From Candidatus Roizmanbacteria bacterium UBA1450 (GTDB lineage: Bacteria > Patescibacteriota > Microgenomatia > UBA1406 > GWC2-37-13), in the NCBI GenBank assembly GCA_002329205.1, contig DCTC01000001.1, forward strand, positions 338,221 to 402,220: a stretch of DNA of 64,000 bases, given 5' to 3'. Under the pieces are notes generated by a model, which was not told the origin of the DNA, did no database searches, and was given only the letters and a program-made list of their open reading frames with translations. The position numbers were made by a program, and so were the translations under genes. Every line of letters starts with the position of its first letter. Position 1 is the first letter of the stretch. Below, in pieces: positions 17,027-27,141 of this stretch.

Positions 17027-20000
17027 TTAACCTTTTCTGTCCTGATTCACTGCTTGGGCGATAATATCCCTCACCTCAGGAATTCCTAAAATATTTGCAA
17101 GTTCAGTCGGATGCAGGCTGCTATTGTCAAATGTAGCTGCTACCAGACCTTTATAAAAGCTTGTAGTTCTTTTCCCTATATCAAACAAATATTTGATATT
17201 ATCATGTCCTATGTGTTTATACCTATGATAGGTATTCATAGCATATATATCATCTTGAATAAGATCTTTTATTTCCTCGGCCAGCATGGTTCGGGCTGCG
17301 CCTTTGGGAGAGCAGATTGCTCGTGCGAGAGCCACGTTTGTCCCAGCTTGTTTTTCAAGCTCTGTAGGATCAGACTGATAAGAATTGTCCTTCACATCTG
17401 ATAAATGACCGAGAGTCTCAGCCATTATGGCATTGAAATGGCTGAGATCAGATTGACGTACGGCACCGAAAAATCCTTTCTTTTTCATTTTCTCAATCTC
17501 TTTGGTATCTTGGACGAATTTCTGATACCACGGTTCCGCTCGGGTTTGTTCGCCTGATTTGATCAATTCTTCTGCTTCCGCCTGGGTCATAACCGGTTGA
17601 TGTACCGATTCTGCCTTTTCAATTCCGCCGGTCGCAAGCTCTACAGCTTTGGGGATTCCCATGAGAGCTTCTGCTACGTTGCCGTTCTCTGACTTGATAT
17701 CACTGGATCCAGATTCAGACGTTTTGACCTCCGTTCTCTTTGTTTCATCTTCCTGCCATTTGGCATATGCTTCATCCGGGTTCGTTAGCTTGTGGGTCTG
17801 AATAAATACAATAAACTTTTCTTTTGCAACCGAATCAAGAGGTATATTATTATTACTTATATAGTTTTCAACAAGCAATCTTGGATTCTCTGCTTGTACT
17901 CCATCTGTTTTTTCCTGTTCATTTATCTCAAGCAGATCTGTCGGCGGTTCTGTATAGTTTTCGCGTGCCTTCATAAACTCATCAGTATATTCCTGACGGG
18001 CTTCCTGGAGAGATTTTTTCTTCGTTTCTTCCTCGATTCGTTGTGCTTCCAGCTCCTCCTGAGACTTTTCTGCCTGTTTGTTTTCTTCAATAGTGGAATC
18101 TGCATTTTCATGAACATCCCCTTCTTCTTCGTTGATGGCTTGATTCGCTCCACGAGAGATCCTCTTCCAAATACCGCTGAGCGGATTTTCTCTTTTATTC
18201 GGAGTCCTCTGCTCGTCTTTTGGAACCGGAACAGGGTGTTCTTCCGGGTCTTCCAGCACAGGATGTTCTTCACCTGCTTCTTGAACAGATTTATCATCAG
18301 TCGCGGGCTCCTCTGCTGGGATCACTTCCTCACTGGCTTTTGGTTCAGGTCGTTCAACCGGGGGTAGACGATCCTGTGTCGATTGTTTCTGTTCTTCTTT
18401 GAGTCTGAGGACTGCATCTACGACTGAAATATGTTCTTTATCAATAAGCTCTTTGATATACGTAATCTGTGCATTACTTCCGAACATGTCATGTTTTTTC
18501 AATTCCTCAAAAATCTGCTGATGCGTATCGGTACTTGTCAGTGTTTCAGGTTCAGTTGGTGATTCTTCTTGTATCGTCTGTTTTGATAGATCAGCTTGCG
18601 TATCTGCCTCATCCTGTTCATCTTGTTCTGGCTCCTGATTCACTTCACTTTGTCTGGCACTGGAAGTTACCTTCCGAAGAAAATTACGTGCTCCTTGGGA
18701 GACAGATTTCCACTTTCCACGTGCTTTATCTCTTTTTTGTGCCTGTACATCCGGTTCATCTTCTGTTCCTTTCCGTTCATCTGGATCTTGCTGATCTTTG
18801 ACTTTGTATGTCCCCTCTGCCCGGTCTACGACTTTCAAGTCATCAAGAGTTACGACTTCACCTGGAGATCGAGCTTTTTCCGTCCCCACGCGATAATCTG
18901 CTCTCGCTGCTGCACCTTCATGAGCATTTTGCTGATAGCCAATTTCTTTCGCTCTGCTGGGATCTGGTGTCGGTTCGCTTTTCATCTCACGTACAGCGTC
19001 GTCGACTGAAATTGTTCTTCCCGTCGTTTTTGCTTTATCCAATATTTCTTTTACCATTTTGACCTGAGACTCCATTCCGGAAAGTCCTTGTCCTTTTATC
19101 GCTTTTCTGATGCTGTCACTTTCCGGATCGGGAGCCGATTCTGTTGTTGCCGTATCTGAACTTTTCGCTTTATCATCTGTCTTATCTGGCTGGACACCTC
19201 CCTGATCAGCATTGTCTTCACCATCAACAGTTTCATCTGCCTGTTGTTTATCAAATTCTTCGTTTTCTTTCACAAATCGCTCCATCTGTTCATCGGTGAG
19301 GTTGGCAAGTTTTTGTTCCTGGAAATGACCTTTCTCATCACGCGGCTGCACAAAAGATGCGCCTTCACTTTTCAGCTCACGATCATGTTTTTTACGCAAA
19401 GCTATTACTTCATCTTCCGTGAGCAAAGCCGGTGTTATTACCGGTTCAGACTGAGGAACAAGTACATCTGGTTCTGTTTTTGGAGGTTCGGATGCTTTAG
19501 ACTCTTCTGCTGCAGGAACCGGTTTCTTTAGATTATTTACAACCCGGTTCAATGCATCCTGATGCTCTGTAACTGCCTGTGAGACCGTTGGCTTCATATC
19601 TCGGATTTGGGTTCTTTTTTTATTTCTTAAAAGAGCTTCATCTTTGAGCATTTGAATATGCGCCTGCTGATCTTTGACTGCTTGAGATTCCGTAATAGGT
19701 TCCGGAGAATCCTTTGTTTCTTCCCGTTTGTCAGCGTTGTTTTTTTCAGCAGATCTTACTGACTGAGGCCTGTCTGTCGGGAGAAGCGTAAACAATTCCT
19801 GAGTTTCTTTTGAGGCCGGGATGAAATCATAATTCCCGTTTGAAGAGACTGGTTTCTTTTTATCTCTCTTGTAAGGCTCCTCTCTTCCGATATGTCTAGC
19901 CATCGCATTCTGTTGATTGACGTAGTCGGGTGACAATACATGTGATTTGTCAAAAGCATCCGGTTCTGATGGTGCTGAGAGCGCTTTCAATCTACCTTTG

Positions 20001-20083
20001 AGTCTATCGAGTGCAGAATGCCCTACTTCCTCTTGTGATCGTTGTAGTATACGTTGTGATAATTCAGGCATATATGTATTCAA
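17027..20083 (-). CDS. Giant acidic, repeat-containing protein of unknown function, 1018 aa
   Basis: Mostly low-complexity, Glu/Lys/Gln/Pro-rich and probably disordered or coiled coil. Two long internal units are visible: a 40-residue helical module (326-368, GMESQVKMVKEILDKA...ISVDDAVREMK; and 521-565, GSNAQITYIKELIDKEHISVVDAVLRLK), each followed about 100 residues later by a basic motif (GKWKSVSQGARN at 456-467; GIWKRISRGANQ at 637-648). The C-terminal 170 residues look folded (helical, LHPTELANILGIPEVRDIIAQ at the end). No signal peptide or membrane helix is seen. It starts directly after the 20084 gene in a three-gene operon. I do not recognise the family. Confidence 0.85.
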   Translation of the reverse strand: MNTYMPELSQRILQRSQEEVGHSALDRLKGRLKALSAPSEPDAFDKSHVLSPDYVNQQNAMARHIGREEPYKRDKKKPVSSNGNYDFIPASKETQELFTLLPTDRPQSVRSAEKNNADKREETKDSPEPITESQAVKDQQAHIQMLKDEALLRNKKRTQIRDMKPTVSQAVTEHQDALNRVVNNLKKPVPAAEESKASEPPKTEPDVLVPQSEPVITPALLTEDEVIALRKKHDRELKSEGASFVQPRDEKGHFQEQKLANLTDEQMERFVKENEEFDKQQADETVDGEDNADQGGVQPDKTDDKAKSSDTATTESAPDPESDSIRKAIKGQGLSGMESQVKMVKEILDKAKTTGRTISVDDAVREMKSEPTPDPSRAKEIGYQQNAHEGAAARADYRVGTEKARSPGEVVTLDDLKVVDRAEGTYKVKDQQDPDERKGTEDEPDVQAQKRDKARGKWKSVSQGARNFLRKVTSSARQSEVNQEPEQDEQDEADTQADLSKQTIQEESPTEPETLTSTDTHQQIFEELKKHDMFGSNAQITYIKELIDKEHISVVDAVLRLKEEQKQSTQDRLPPVERPEPKASEEVIPAEEPATDDKSVQEAGEEHPVLEDPEEHPVPVPKDEQRTPNKRENPLSGIWKRISRGANQAINEEEGDVHENADSTIEENKQAEKSQEELEAQRIEEETKKKSLQEARQEYTDEFMKARENYTEPPTDLLEINEQEKTDGVQAENPRLLVENYISNNNIPLDSVAKEKFIVFIQTHKLTNPDEAYAKWQEDETKRTEVKTSESGSSDIKSENGNVAEALMGIPKAVELATGGIEKAESVHQPVMTQAEAEELIKSGEQTRAEPWYQKFVQDTKEIEKMKKKGFFGAVRQSDLSHFNAIMAETLGHLSDVKDNSYQSDPTELEKQAGTNVALARAICSPKGAARTMLAEEIKDLIQDDIYAMNTYHRYKHIGHDNIKYLFDIGKRTTSFYKGLVAATFDNSSLHPTELANILGIPEVRDIIAQAVNQDRKG

Positions 20084-20431
20084 TTAATTTTCTTTTTGCA
20101 TCAACTGTTCAAGTTTTTGTCTTACTGCTGCTAGTTCTACAGTATCAGCTGATTGGTGAATTTCTTCACCTTTGTGTTCTTCTGCATCATGTTCTGCTCT
20201 TTCGTAAAATTCTTCGTTAAGAGGTATTTCTCCGGCTTTAGCTTTATTCAAATTTTCCAGTACCTGCTCATCTACTTTCAAATTTTCAATTTCGAAGTAT
20301 GCTTCCCAGACCACGTTTTCAATTTCATATCGCAAATCCTGATCCATCGTATCCCATTTGCTGAAGATATTCTGCTTGAGCTTTTCATCAAGCGGTAGAG
20401 ACTGTATCACTGTTTTTGTATTCAGTTTCAT
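20084..20431 (-). CDS. Small acidic helical protein, 115 aa, unknown
   Basis: Sits between two giant genes: 2 nt after the 20434 gene and immediately before the 20083 start. It begins MKLNTKTVIQSLPLDEKLKQN and is helical and acidic throughout, ending in a coiled-coil-like AAVRQKLEQLMQ. No known domain is recognised. The tight packing implies co-translation and perhaps a complex with the flanking giants. Confidence 0.78.
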   Translation of the reverse strand: MKLNTKTVIQSLPLDEKLKQNIFSKWDTMDQDLRYEIENVVWEAYFEIENLKVDEQVLENLNKAKAGEIPLNEEFYERAEHDAEEHKGEEIHQSADTVELAAVRQKLEQLMQKEN

Positions 20432-20433
20432 AG

Positions 20434-23400
20434 TTAGGAAATAGCTTTAACTTCTCTAATATAGTCCTCTTTCATCTCCCGTATAGCATGAAAAAGGTCA
20501 GATTGATTTAACGTTCTATTATTCACTCTTCGTTGCACTTCATCAAGTACACGGTCGATGGTGATCGGACCTCTGGCACCAAGTCTGAATCCTAAATTTC
20601 TATTGAGCTGCAGTGCTAATGCTGTGGGATGGAACGCAGGAATATTTATGAGTTTATTAAATACTACATCGCGGCCTTCAGCTGTATTATCCTGATATCC
20701 TGTCAGCATATTTAGAATATCATAATATCCTTTCGGAAGATTAGGAACAGGAGTACCATTGATAGTCGGACTTTTTTCGGCATCAGTAAAAAAACGATTT
20801 CCTACTCTAATCGGAACAGTAAAGTTTGGATCAACCGCTTCTTTAATGAGTCCTGGAATTCTGATATATATATCTCCCTGATTTTCCGCCATATTTCTAA
20901 CAACCGATACAAAATTACGAGCAGATTCAAATCCTCTCTCCGAATTTTTGATTTGTTTATCTAATTCTTTTACCCGATTATCATTGGCTGTTTTCGATTC
21001 ATTAGTAGATGCTGATATAGCATCAAAAATATTCTTTCTTATTTTGAGAATTTCTTCAGCTTCAGTTTGCGTCAATCCATGCCCTCTGTTTGCGGCTTCC
21101 TGTAAAAGCTCTTGGGGAGACAATGATAAAAATGTATATTCGTCAAACCACCCGCTCGTTGCAGCAAACTGAGGATTTAAAGCGGCTGGGATAGCGGCGA
21201 CAATGCCTGCTACTTTAGCCTCAGCTCGTGCTGCCGTTACGGCATTGGATATTGTTTCAATATGATCAGTGTCTGTGTTTTCTTCTTTAGGCCATCCTAC
21301 TGGCGGTCTGATACCAATTCTCATCGATTCTGTATACATGAAGTTGATCCGATCCATCAGATGATCAATACCTCCTGTTGTAAAATCTGCAGGACCGACT
21401 GCGTTTCTACCGGTAGCAAATAAAAAGTCAGCATTCATACGCCGGATTGACCCTAATGATTCTGCAATATTATCAATTCTCTCCTTGGCCTTTTTGGTAG
21501 TCTCAGCATCCTGTACTATCTCTGCTTTTGTATCTTTTATTTTCTTTATGACAGTCTCCAGTTCTGTATTCGGGTGCTGTGCTCTTTGTTTCAATTCGGT
21601 ATCCAATTCTGAAACTGTAATAGCCCCGTTCCCCTTACTCCTGGCTTCTTCCCGCTGGGACAAATAATTACTTAAGGCAGTATTATATTCATTCAACTGA
21701 TTTTGAATCGCTTCGATATTTCCAGACATATCATCCAAATCCCGCAACATCCTCTTTTGAGTATCTAATGTATTTATAAAACCGTTCACAGCAGTGCTGT
21801 CTACTGCCCCAGCTAACGCCGGATGAAGTGTTCGAATTGTGGCCAACTTTCTGCCGATATTTACTGTAATATTTCTATAATCTCTATCCTTTTCCAGATA
21901 AGCAATATCTGCATCGGTATATGGGAGAGCACCTGCACGGCCTTGAGCGATTGCATCTGTTAGATTTCCTGCAAGTATGTTTCTTCTTATCTCAAAACGC
22001 TGCTTTGCTTGATCAATAGCTGTTTTTATATATGAACGTGATTCAGCATTATCCGTCCATCCGTTTGCCACACATCTTTTCATAACTTCATCTTCACCAG
22101 AAGTACGAATGAAACTCTCTGATAAGTGTATGGTTCCTTTTAACTCTGCCATCGCTCGATTATCAGTGTCTTGACCTGCATTCACAATTGCCTGTACAGC
22201 CTGTGCCTCAGACAATCCTGAAATAACGTTTCTTACATGATCCGGTAGTGCATCCTGAGTATCATCCCACGCAAGAGCGACACCAGCTGCTTGTGCTGCA
22301 TGGATACCATCCAGAATATCCTGCATTGATTTTAGATGAAGATTTGCAGGATCAAGTTCGTCTGCGTATTTCCCATGACCGTGTGCAGCATTATGAATAT
22401 CACTGAGTAATCTAAAGGCATCCTGGTGATCTCTCGAATTATGATTGAGGAACTCTTCTGCAATTTGCCGTGGATTTGCACGTTTCTGGTCTAGAGAGCC
22501 CTCCAAAGCAATCAACTCAATATTGTGTGGCTGGATTGTTGTCTTAAGAGTATCTAATGCTGCCCGCTCATCCTCCATCCGATTGTTATATTGCTTACGC
22601 TGGGTAGGTTCCTGCGAGAGCACTTCTTTTACTTTTTGAAGACGACTGTTATAAGCACTTTGAACTTCGTGGAGAACACCTTCTACTTGTGTACGATGTG
22701 CCGGTGTAATCGCCGCGGGTAATATATGTCGTCGTTGCAATTCTGCTATAGCTGAATTGACTGTGGCTGAACGTAAAAAATTCTCGCTGACGCCAGCTCC
22801 AGTCCACGCTGTATAATCGGGAGAGGGATGCCCGACCGCCGGTTCAGATTCAGCTGCTCGTGCTTCGGCTACCATGAACATGATCTGTTCGCGTAATGCT
22901 AGATCGGAATTGCTGTTCAAATTCCATCCTAAAGGAGGCGCAATTCCTGCAGCAATGGACCTTCTGTATGCTTCATTTACACGAGCAAAAATTTCATCCA
23001 TTGGAAGTGTCGCCAGTTCTGCCTGCCCGAGACCGACGGCAGAGGCGCCCAAAGCGGCGTCGATACCGGTAAGCCGGGTAAGGAGTGTTTTTGCTGATGC
23101 AATTTTACTATCTAGATATACTCCCTGCGGTTCTACTCTTTTTAATTCATCTTCTGCAGTGCGAAGAGCTTCCTTAACGCTCCTCAAAGCTTCATCGTCT
23201 ACTGTATTTCTTTTGTGAAGCAGCTCATTTAATTCTTCGACACTTGTTGTCTCAAAAGCCTCTTGTGCCTCTCCTAGTGCCTTTTTATATGCATCCAATT
23301 TTTCCTTATATGTCTGAATATCCTGACTAACTGCTTCAATCTGTGTATTTGAGTCACTCAGCAACGCTTTTGCTTCCTGAAAGCCCTTAGCTTTATTTTC

Positions 23401-24843
23401 AAGAATTCGACCTTTATTTTCTCCTGCTGCCAATGCTTCTTCCTGATCTTTCAATTTAGTAATTGTTTTCTCGGAAGGAGCTTGTTCAGCAAGTTTCTTT
23501 TCAAGGCGTCGCGTAATAATCTCACGTCTTGCTTCAATATCAATCATTGCCTGTTGTTCAGGATTGGGATCACTGCCTGTCCTGTTGATAAATTCTGCTG
23601 TTTTATTGTGTCGCAATCTTTGTAGGTCACCACCCCAAATACCTTTATCAACACGCCAGTCACCATGCATCTGTGCGTATGTCAGGTCTTCAGAAATCAT
23701 AGTAATTTTTTCCGGTGGGACTCCTAGTGCTTCGTTATAAAATTTGAAACGCGTCCACATCTGAGTGATAAGTGCGGCCTGGATATCTCCGATATCTTTG
23801 GTACCTGATATTCCCTGTGCACGTGTAACACCTGTGACAGGGTTTGTGGAAAAATTGTGTACATCAAGTCCTATGACATCATGAAGATACTGGACTTCAG
23901 CTGTATACCGACCTGACTGAAGTCTACTGAGTAACCCTGCATCTCGATTTAAATCAATTGTTACGCCATGCTCGTACAGAGATTTTCTACCAACGAGTAG
24001 TCCGAGTCCGGCAAGTGCTGCTCCTCCATACTGCATTCCAAGTGTCGACAGCGCAGCAGGATCATTGCCAAGTGCAATTGCTTTCTGTACAAACTGATCG
24101 ACCTGAGGAACATGCTGGTTAAGGTATGCATATGCTTTATGAAGGACATCAAGTCCTTGAGGTGTTGATGCTGCACCGGCACCAAGTACTGCTAATGACG
24201 CCAGTACAGGATGATCTCCGGTCAGCTTATTGAGTTTGCCCCGATTTATATTAAGATGAACTCTTTTTGGGTCTACCGTTGCATCAAAGGCACTTTCTTC
24301 ACTGGCAAAAACTCCTGGATTTACCTGAGCCGAAAGCCCCAATCCTGCCAGTGTCAGTGCAATTTCCTCTTCCATAATCTGCGTTGTTGTTATCCATAAA
24401 TCAGGATCATTTTTGAGCGCTTCTTCAATGTTTTCTCTACTCACTGTATAGCTGACTACGTTTCCTGCTTGATCCTCCACTTTTTCAGCCAATGTATCCA
24501 GGAGCATTTTCTGATGTCTGAATTCAGGCGCCTGGAAAATCGGAGCGTAGTTATCGTTATTGTAAACATGCGCTAGTTGTTTAAGGTGGTTATCCAGGTA
24601 GGTTGCATATTGATCTTGCAGCTCTGGCTTCACTCGAACATTTCGCTCATTGAGTGTACCTTTTTCGGCAGTAAGATCATTTTTCTGAAATATAAGATCT
24701 TCTTTTGCTTTGGGTTGTGCTCCATCCTGTTTTTTCCCTCTTCTGAAGCGCTGGAAGAATCCGGGGCGTGAATCAAGCGGCGTGGCACGGAGGGAGGAAG
24801 AACCCACTAATTCTTGTACATGACCTGGCGCTTGTCTGTCCAT
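20434..24843 (-). CDS. Giant protein of unknown function with threefold internal repeat, 1469 aa
   Basis: A basic, disordered N-terminus (1-45) precedes a folded region. Two glycine-rich hydrophobic segments (211-228 and 270-287) could be membrane hairpins. Coiled coil spans about 440-590. Three related units follow at about 600-740, 835-955 and 1150-1280, each with the core pattern of a helix, then AGI.PP.GW (AAGIAPPLGW, AAGVALAW, RIGIRPPVGW), and then a helical segment. The C-terminus (about 1340-1469) is separate. No enzyme motif was found. It heads a minus-strand operon with the 20084 and 17027 genes. A TATATT box ends 6 nt before the ATG, so the transcript is probably leaderless. Confidence 0.87.
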   Translation of the reverse strand: MDRQAPGHVQELVGSSSLRATPLDSRPGFFQRFRRGKKQDGAQPKAKEDLIFQKNDLTAEKGTLNERNVRVKPELQDQYATYLDNHLKQLAHVYNNDNYAPIFQAPEFRHQKMLLDTLAEKVEDQAGNVVSYTVSRENIEEALKNDPDLWITTTQIMEEEIALTLAGLGLSAQVNPGVFASEESAFDATVDPKRVHLNINRGKLNKLTGDHPVLASLAVLGAGAASTPQGLDVLHKAYAYLNQHVPQVDQFVQKAIALGNDPAALSTLGMQYGGAALAGLGLLVGRKSLYEHGVTIDLNRDAGLLSRLQSGRYTAEVQYLHDVIGLDVHNFSTNPVTGVTRAQGISGTKDIGDIQAALITQMWTRFKFYNEALGVPPEKITMISEDLTYAQMHGDWRVDKGIWGGDLQRLRHNKTAEFINRTGSDPNPEQQAMIDIEARREIITRRLEKKLAEQAPSEKTITKLKDQEEALAAGENKGRILENKAKGFQEAKALLSDSNTQIEAVSQDIQTYKEKLDAYKKALGEAQEAFETTSVEELNELLHKRNTVDDEALRSVKEALRTAEDELKRVEPQGVYLDSKIASAKTLLTRLTGIDAALGASAVGLGQAELATLPMDEIFARVNEAYRRSIAAGIAPPLGWNLNSNSDLALREQIMFMVAEARAAESEPAVGHPSPDYTAWTGAGVSENFLRSATVNSAIAELQRRHILPAAITPAHRTQVEGVLHEVQSAYNSRLQKVKEVLSQEPTQRKQYNNRMEDERAALDTLKTTIQPHNIELIALEGSLDQKRANPRQIAEEFLNHNSRDHQDAFRLLSDIHNAAHGHGKYADELDPANLHLKSMQDILDGIHAAQAAGVALAWDDTQDALPDHVRNVISGLSEAQAVQAIVNAGQDTDNRAMAELKGTIHLSESFIRTSGEDEVMKRCVANGWTDNAESRSYIKTAIDQAKQRFEIRRNILAGNLTDAIAQGRAGALPYTDADIAYLEKDRDYRNITVNIGRKLATIRTLHPALAGAVDSTAVNGFINTLDTQKRMLRDLDDMSGNIEAIQNQLNEYNTALSNYLSQREEARSKGNGAITVSELDTELKQRAQHPNTELETVIKKIKDTKAEIVQDAETTKKAKERIDNIAESLGSIRRMNADFLFATGRNAVGPADFTTGGIDHLMDRINFMYTESMRIGIRPPVGWPKEENTDTDHIETISNAVTAARAEAKVAGIVAAIPAALNPQFAATSGWFDEYTFLSLSPQELLQEAANRGHGLTQTEAEEILKIRKNIFDAISASTNESKTANDNRVKELDKQIKNSERGFESARNFVSVVRNMAENQGDIYIRIPGLIKEAVDPNFTVPIRVGNRFFTDAEKSPTINGTPVPNLPKGYYDILNMLTGYQDNTAEGRDVVFNKLINIPAFHPTALALQLNRNLGFRLGARGPITIDRVLDEVQRRVNNRTLNQSDLFHAIREMKEDYIREVKAIS

Positions 24844-24849
24844 ATGGTA

Positions 24850-24855
24850 AATATA
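24850..24855 (-). promoter_or_regulatory. -10-like box of the giant-protein operon
   Basis: Minus-strand TATATT ends 6 nt before the ATG at 24843. Confidence 0.45.
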
Positions 24856-24892
24856 CTTGTTTTTATATATGCTTTCAAGTAAATTAATAGGT

Positions 24893-26227
24893 ATGGTAGA
24901 TGCACCTCGTCCGCATGAAGGAAACGCTCCCCAACCTGAAAATTTGAAGCCTCAATATGAGCCTACTATTGACGCGTCCCGCATCATCCGCCATTCGTTT
25001 CTGTATGAAGCCAAGCAGGTAGCATTGTCAGGTAAAAATAAACAAGCACGAGAACGGGTTGAGAATATGGGTATGTCAGCTGAGAAAAAAACAACGCTAG
25101 GCTGGATTGCTTTTTTTGACAACCTTGCCGAAGGCGATATGTATGTCAAACCCGAAGATATTAGAGCAAACTCAGATGGTACCGAATCTGATCGGGATAC
25201 CTATATTCGCGTCTGGGAAGAAAACGGTGAGAGACAAGCGGAACCCAGCCTCAAGAGCGCCGAGATGCCGGACGGATCACAAAATCTTCGCGTCACACAT
25301 ATTTTAGGCAGAAAAGACGGTCAATTTCATTGCAAAGTCGATGGGAGTGAAACGTTGATAACGGTTCCCGAGCATATCATTATGACTTCATTTATCTGCT
25401 CGCAAAGTGAGAGCCTTCTGGCCAAAATGCCACTTGCACAGCGCCAGATATTCGAGACATATCTCAAACAAATTCAAAAGCCCGCCGAACCGGTCAATTT
25501 TGATCAAAAAATGATGAAAGAGGCTGCCAAAGAATCAGGCCAGATTACAACCGATGCCATCATCAGATTTTTGGAACAAAGATATCCACAAAGAGAAATA
25601 CCTCCTGATCTGCCTGAGGACGCCAGTGAAGAAGATATCAAAAAGCACAATGACCTGGTAGCAGAGATTGCTGAACATAATCGGCGGGTTGATGCCAAAG
25701 TCGGGAGCTTCCGTGAGAGTTTGAAAGACCATGTGATCGCCTCCCGGGGAGATATTGTAGAACTCATGCGTATTCACGGTCCGGATGCCATGGATGAGAG
25801 TAAGAAAGCTCTTGCTGAATTGAAAAACAATGAATCATTTCTCAGACAGCAATTTGCACAACTGAGAGGGACTTCAGAAGGAGAAGTAATTGAGCAGGAA
25901 TTGGCTGGCCTAAGATCTGAGATAACACAAATGGAACAGGCTCTGGAGACATATAATAATCCTGAAACAGCTGCACAGGTACTTTTGATGGCTCAAGAAG
26001 GTGATCTCCCCCCTTCATTGAGTAAGTCTATCAACTATTTCCTGAATCAGGGAAAATTAAACGAAGCCATGCTCGCCGCAGTCGACGAACAAATTCGAAG
26101 CCTCCCTGATGACAGCGCCGAACGTGCACAGCTCGAGAAACGAAAACAAATTGCCATGATGGCAGGTGGCGGGGTATTACTCCTCCTCTTTATGCTTATC
26201 ACGCAGGGAATGAATGCAAACAAATAA
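24893..26227 (+). CDS. Tail-anchored hypothetical protein, about 444 aa
   Basis: The frame is open from 24857, but the start MVDAPRPHEGN at 24893 is preferred: TAAATT lies 7 nt before it and the upstream residues look non-coding. The N-terminal 170 residues appear folded and mixed alpha/beta (including RVTHILGRKDGQFHCKVDG). The middle is helical and acidic with coiled coil (about 285-365). The C-terminus has one membrane helix (IAMMAGGGVLLLLFMLI), leaving six residues outside. It is divergent from the giant-protein operon and shares the short intergenic region with it, so a functional link is plausible. No family is recognised. Confidence 0.78.
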   Translation: MVDAPRPHEGNAPQPENLKPQYEPTIDASRIIRHSFLYEAKQVALSGKNKQARERVENMGMSAEKKTTLGWIAFFDNLAEGDMYVKPEDIRANSDGTESDRDTYIRVWEENGERQAEPSLKSAEMPDGSQNLRVTHILGRKDGQFHCKVDGSETLITVPEHIIMTSFICSQSESLLAKMPLAQRQIFETYLKQIQKPAEPVNFDQKMMKEAAKESGQITTDAIIRFLEQRYPQREIPPDLPEDASEEDIKKHNDLVAEIAEHNRRVDAKVGSFRESLKDHVIASRGDIVELMRIHGPDAMDESKKALAELKNNESFLRQQFAQLRGTSEGEVIEQELAGLRSEITQMEQALETYNNPETAAQVLLMAQEGDLPPSLSKSINYFLNQGKLNEAMLAAVDEQIRSLPDDSAERAQLEKRKQIAMMAGGGVLLLLFMLITQGMNANK

Positions 26228-26254
26228 CTTCCCCACTCTTTCCAGTCTTTGAGT

Positions 26255-26260
26255 TACAAT
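26255..26260 (+). promoter_or_regulatory. -10-like box, leaderless type
   Basis: TACAAT ends 5 nt before the ATG at 26266. Confidence 0.4.
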
Positions 26261-26265
26261 AAAGT

Positions 26266-27141
26266 ATGTCAGAAGGACAACCAACAGGTATCGGACCGGA
26301 AGATACCGACTTATCAGCATTGCTCAATAGATTGCAGAAAGCAAGCGAAAACGGACGAGAAACAACACCTATAGATTCCAAGGATCAGGAATATTTCTGC
26401 ATCAATCAAGAAAGATATCCTCAACTCGCCGAAGCCGCTCCTCGGGTAATAGAATTATTGCAACCTCTCGAATCTCAACAGCGGATGATCGAACAAACTG
26501 CCGTTGCGGCCGCAATGCTCTGGCCGAATAATCATGGCGACCAATATGTGCATTATCTCGATTCTTCTTTACAAGAATATAAAGAACGATTTGAAGATGC
26601 GATATATCGTCAAGACCAGCAAGAAATCGGATCTGCTTTACAGGAAGAACGACGAAGATATCTGGGCACTTTTTGGAATATGAGTAAAGATTCGCTGATT
26701 ATTCCTTCTGCAAAAGGAGCAGGTATGGAATTTCTTCTTCCTTTGATTGCCGATAATGTAGACGATCCCGCTAAATTCCATTCAACCCTCCTTCAAACGA
26801 TATTACCGCTCTATGCTTCTCTCTATAAAAAAACACCATCATCTGAAACTGCTCAGTCATATCTGGCCATGAGAAAAGCAGTCGAAGCAGCCGGTGTCGG
26901 ATGGATTATTGATCCTTTTGTTGCAGAAGGGAGAACAAGAACTCAGTTGCAGGAACAAATAGGGTGGGACAACCGACAGATAGATCTGCTTTCAGCCGTA
27001 GATCCGTTTGACGGATACGCAGAAGATGGCGTTATTCCGGACTATCCTTACGTAGGATTTGCACCCCGCATAATCGGTGGGAACAATGGCGGTATGGCTG
27101 TAACAGAACTGGGACAACGAGTGCGCTTATCTCAATTTTGA
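26266..27141 (+). CDS. Hypothetical soluble protein, 291 aa
   Basis: No signal peptide or membrane segment. The sequence is mostly helical with a proline/aromatic-rich end (DPFDGYAEDGVIPDYPYVGFAPR). No known motif is visible. It follows the tail-anchored gene by 38 nt but has its own -10 box. It is convergent with the GalT-like gene, with stops adjoining. Its place beside the giant operon suggests it belongs to that locus, which is only context. Confidence 0.72.
   Translation: MSEGQPTGIGPEDTDLSALLNRLQKASENGRETTPIDSKDQEYFCINQERYPQLAEAAPRVIELLQPLESQQRMIEQTAVAAAMLWPNNHGDQYVHYLDSSLQEYKERFEDAIYRQDQQEIGSALQEERRRYLGTFWNMSKDSLIIPSAKGAGMEFLLPLIADNVDDPAKFHSTLLQTILPLYASLYKKTPSSETAQSYLAMRKAVEAAGVGWIIDPFVAEGRTRTQLQEQIGWDNRQIDLLSAVDPFDGYAEDGVIPDYPYVGFAPRIIGGNNGGMAVTELGQRVRLSQF

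Noticed and set aside
17792..18367. 191-aa plus-strand ORF
   Set aside because: It lies antisense to the low-complexity 1018-aa protein and reads as Phe/Ile-rich noise.
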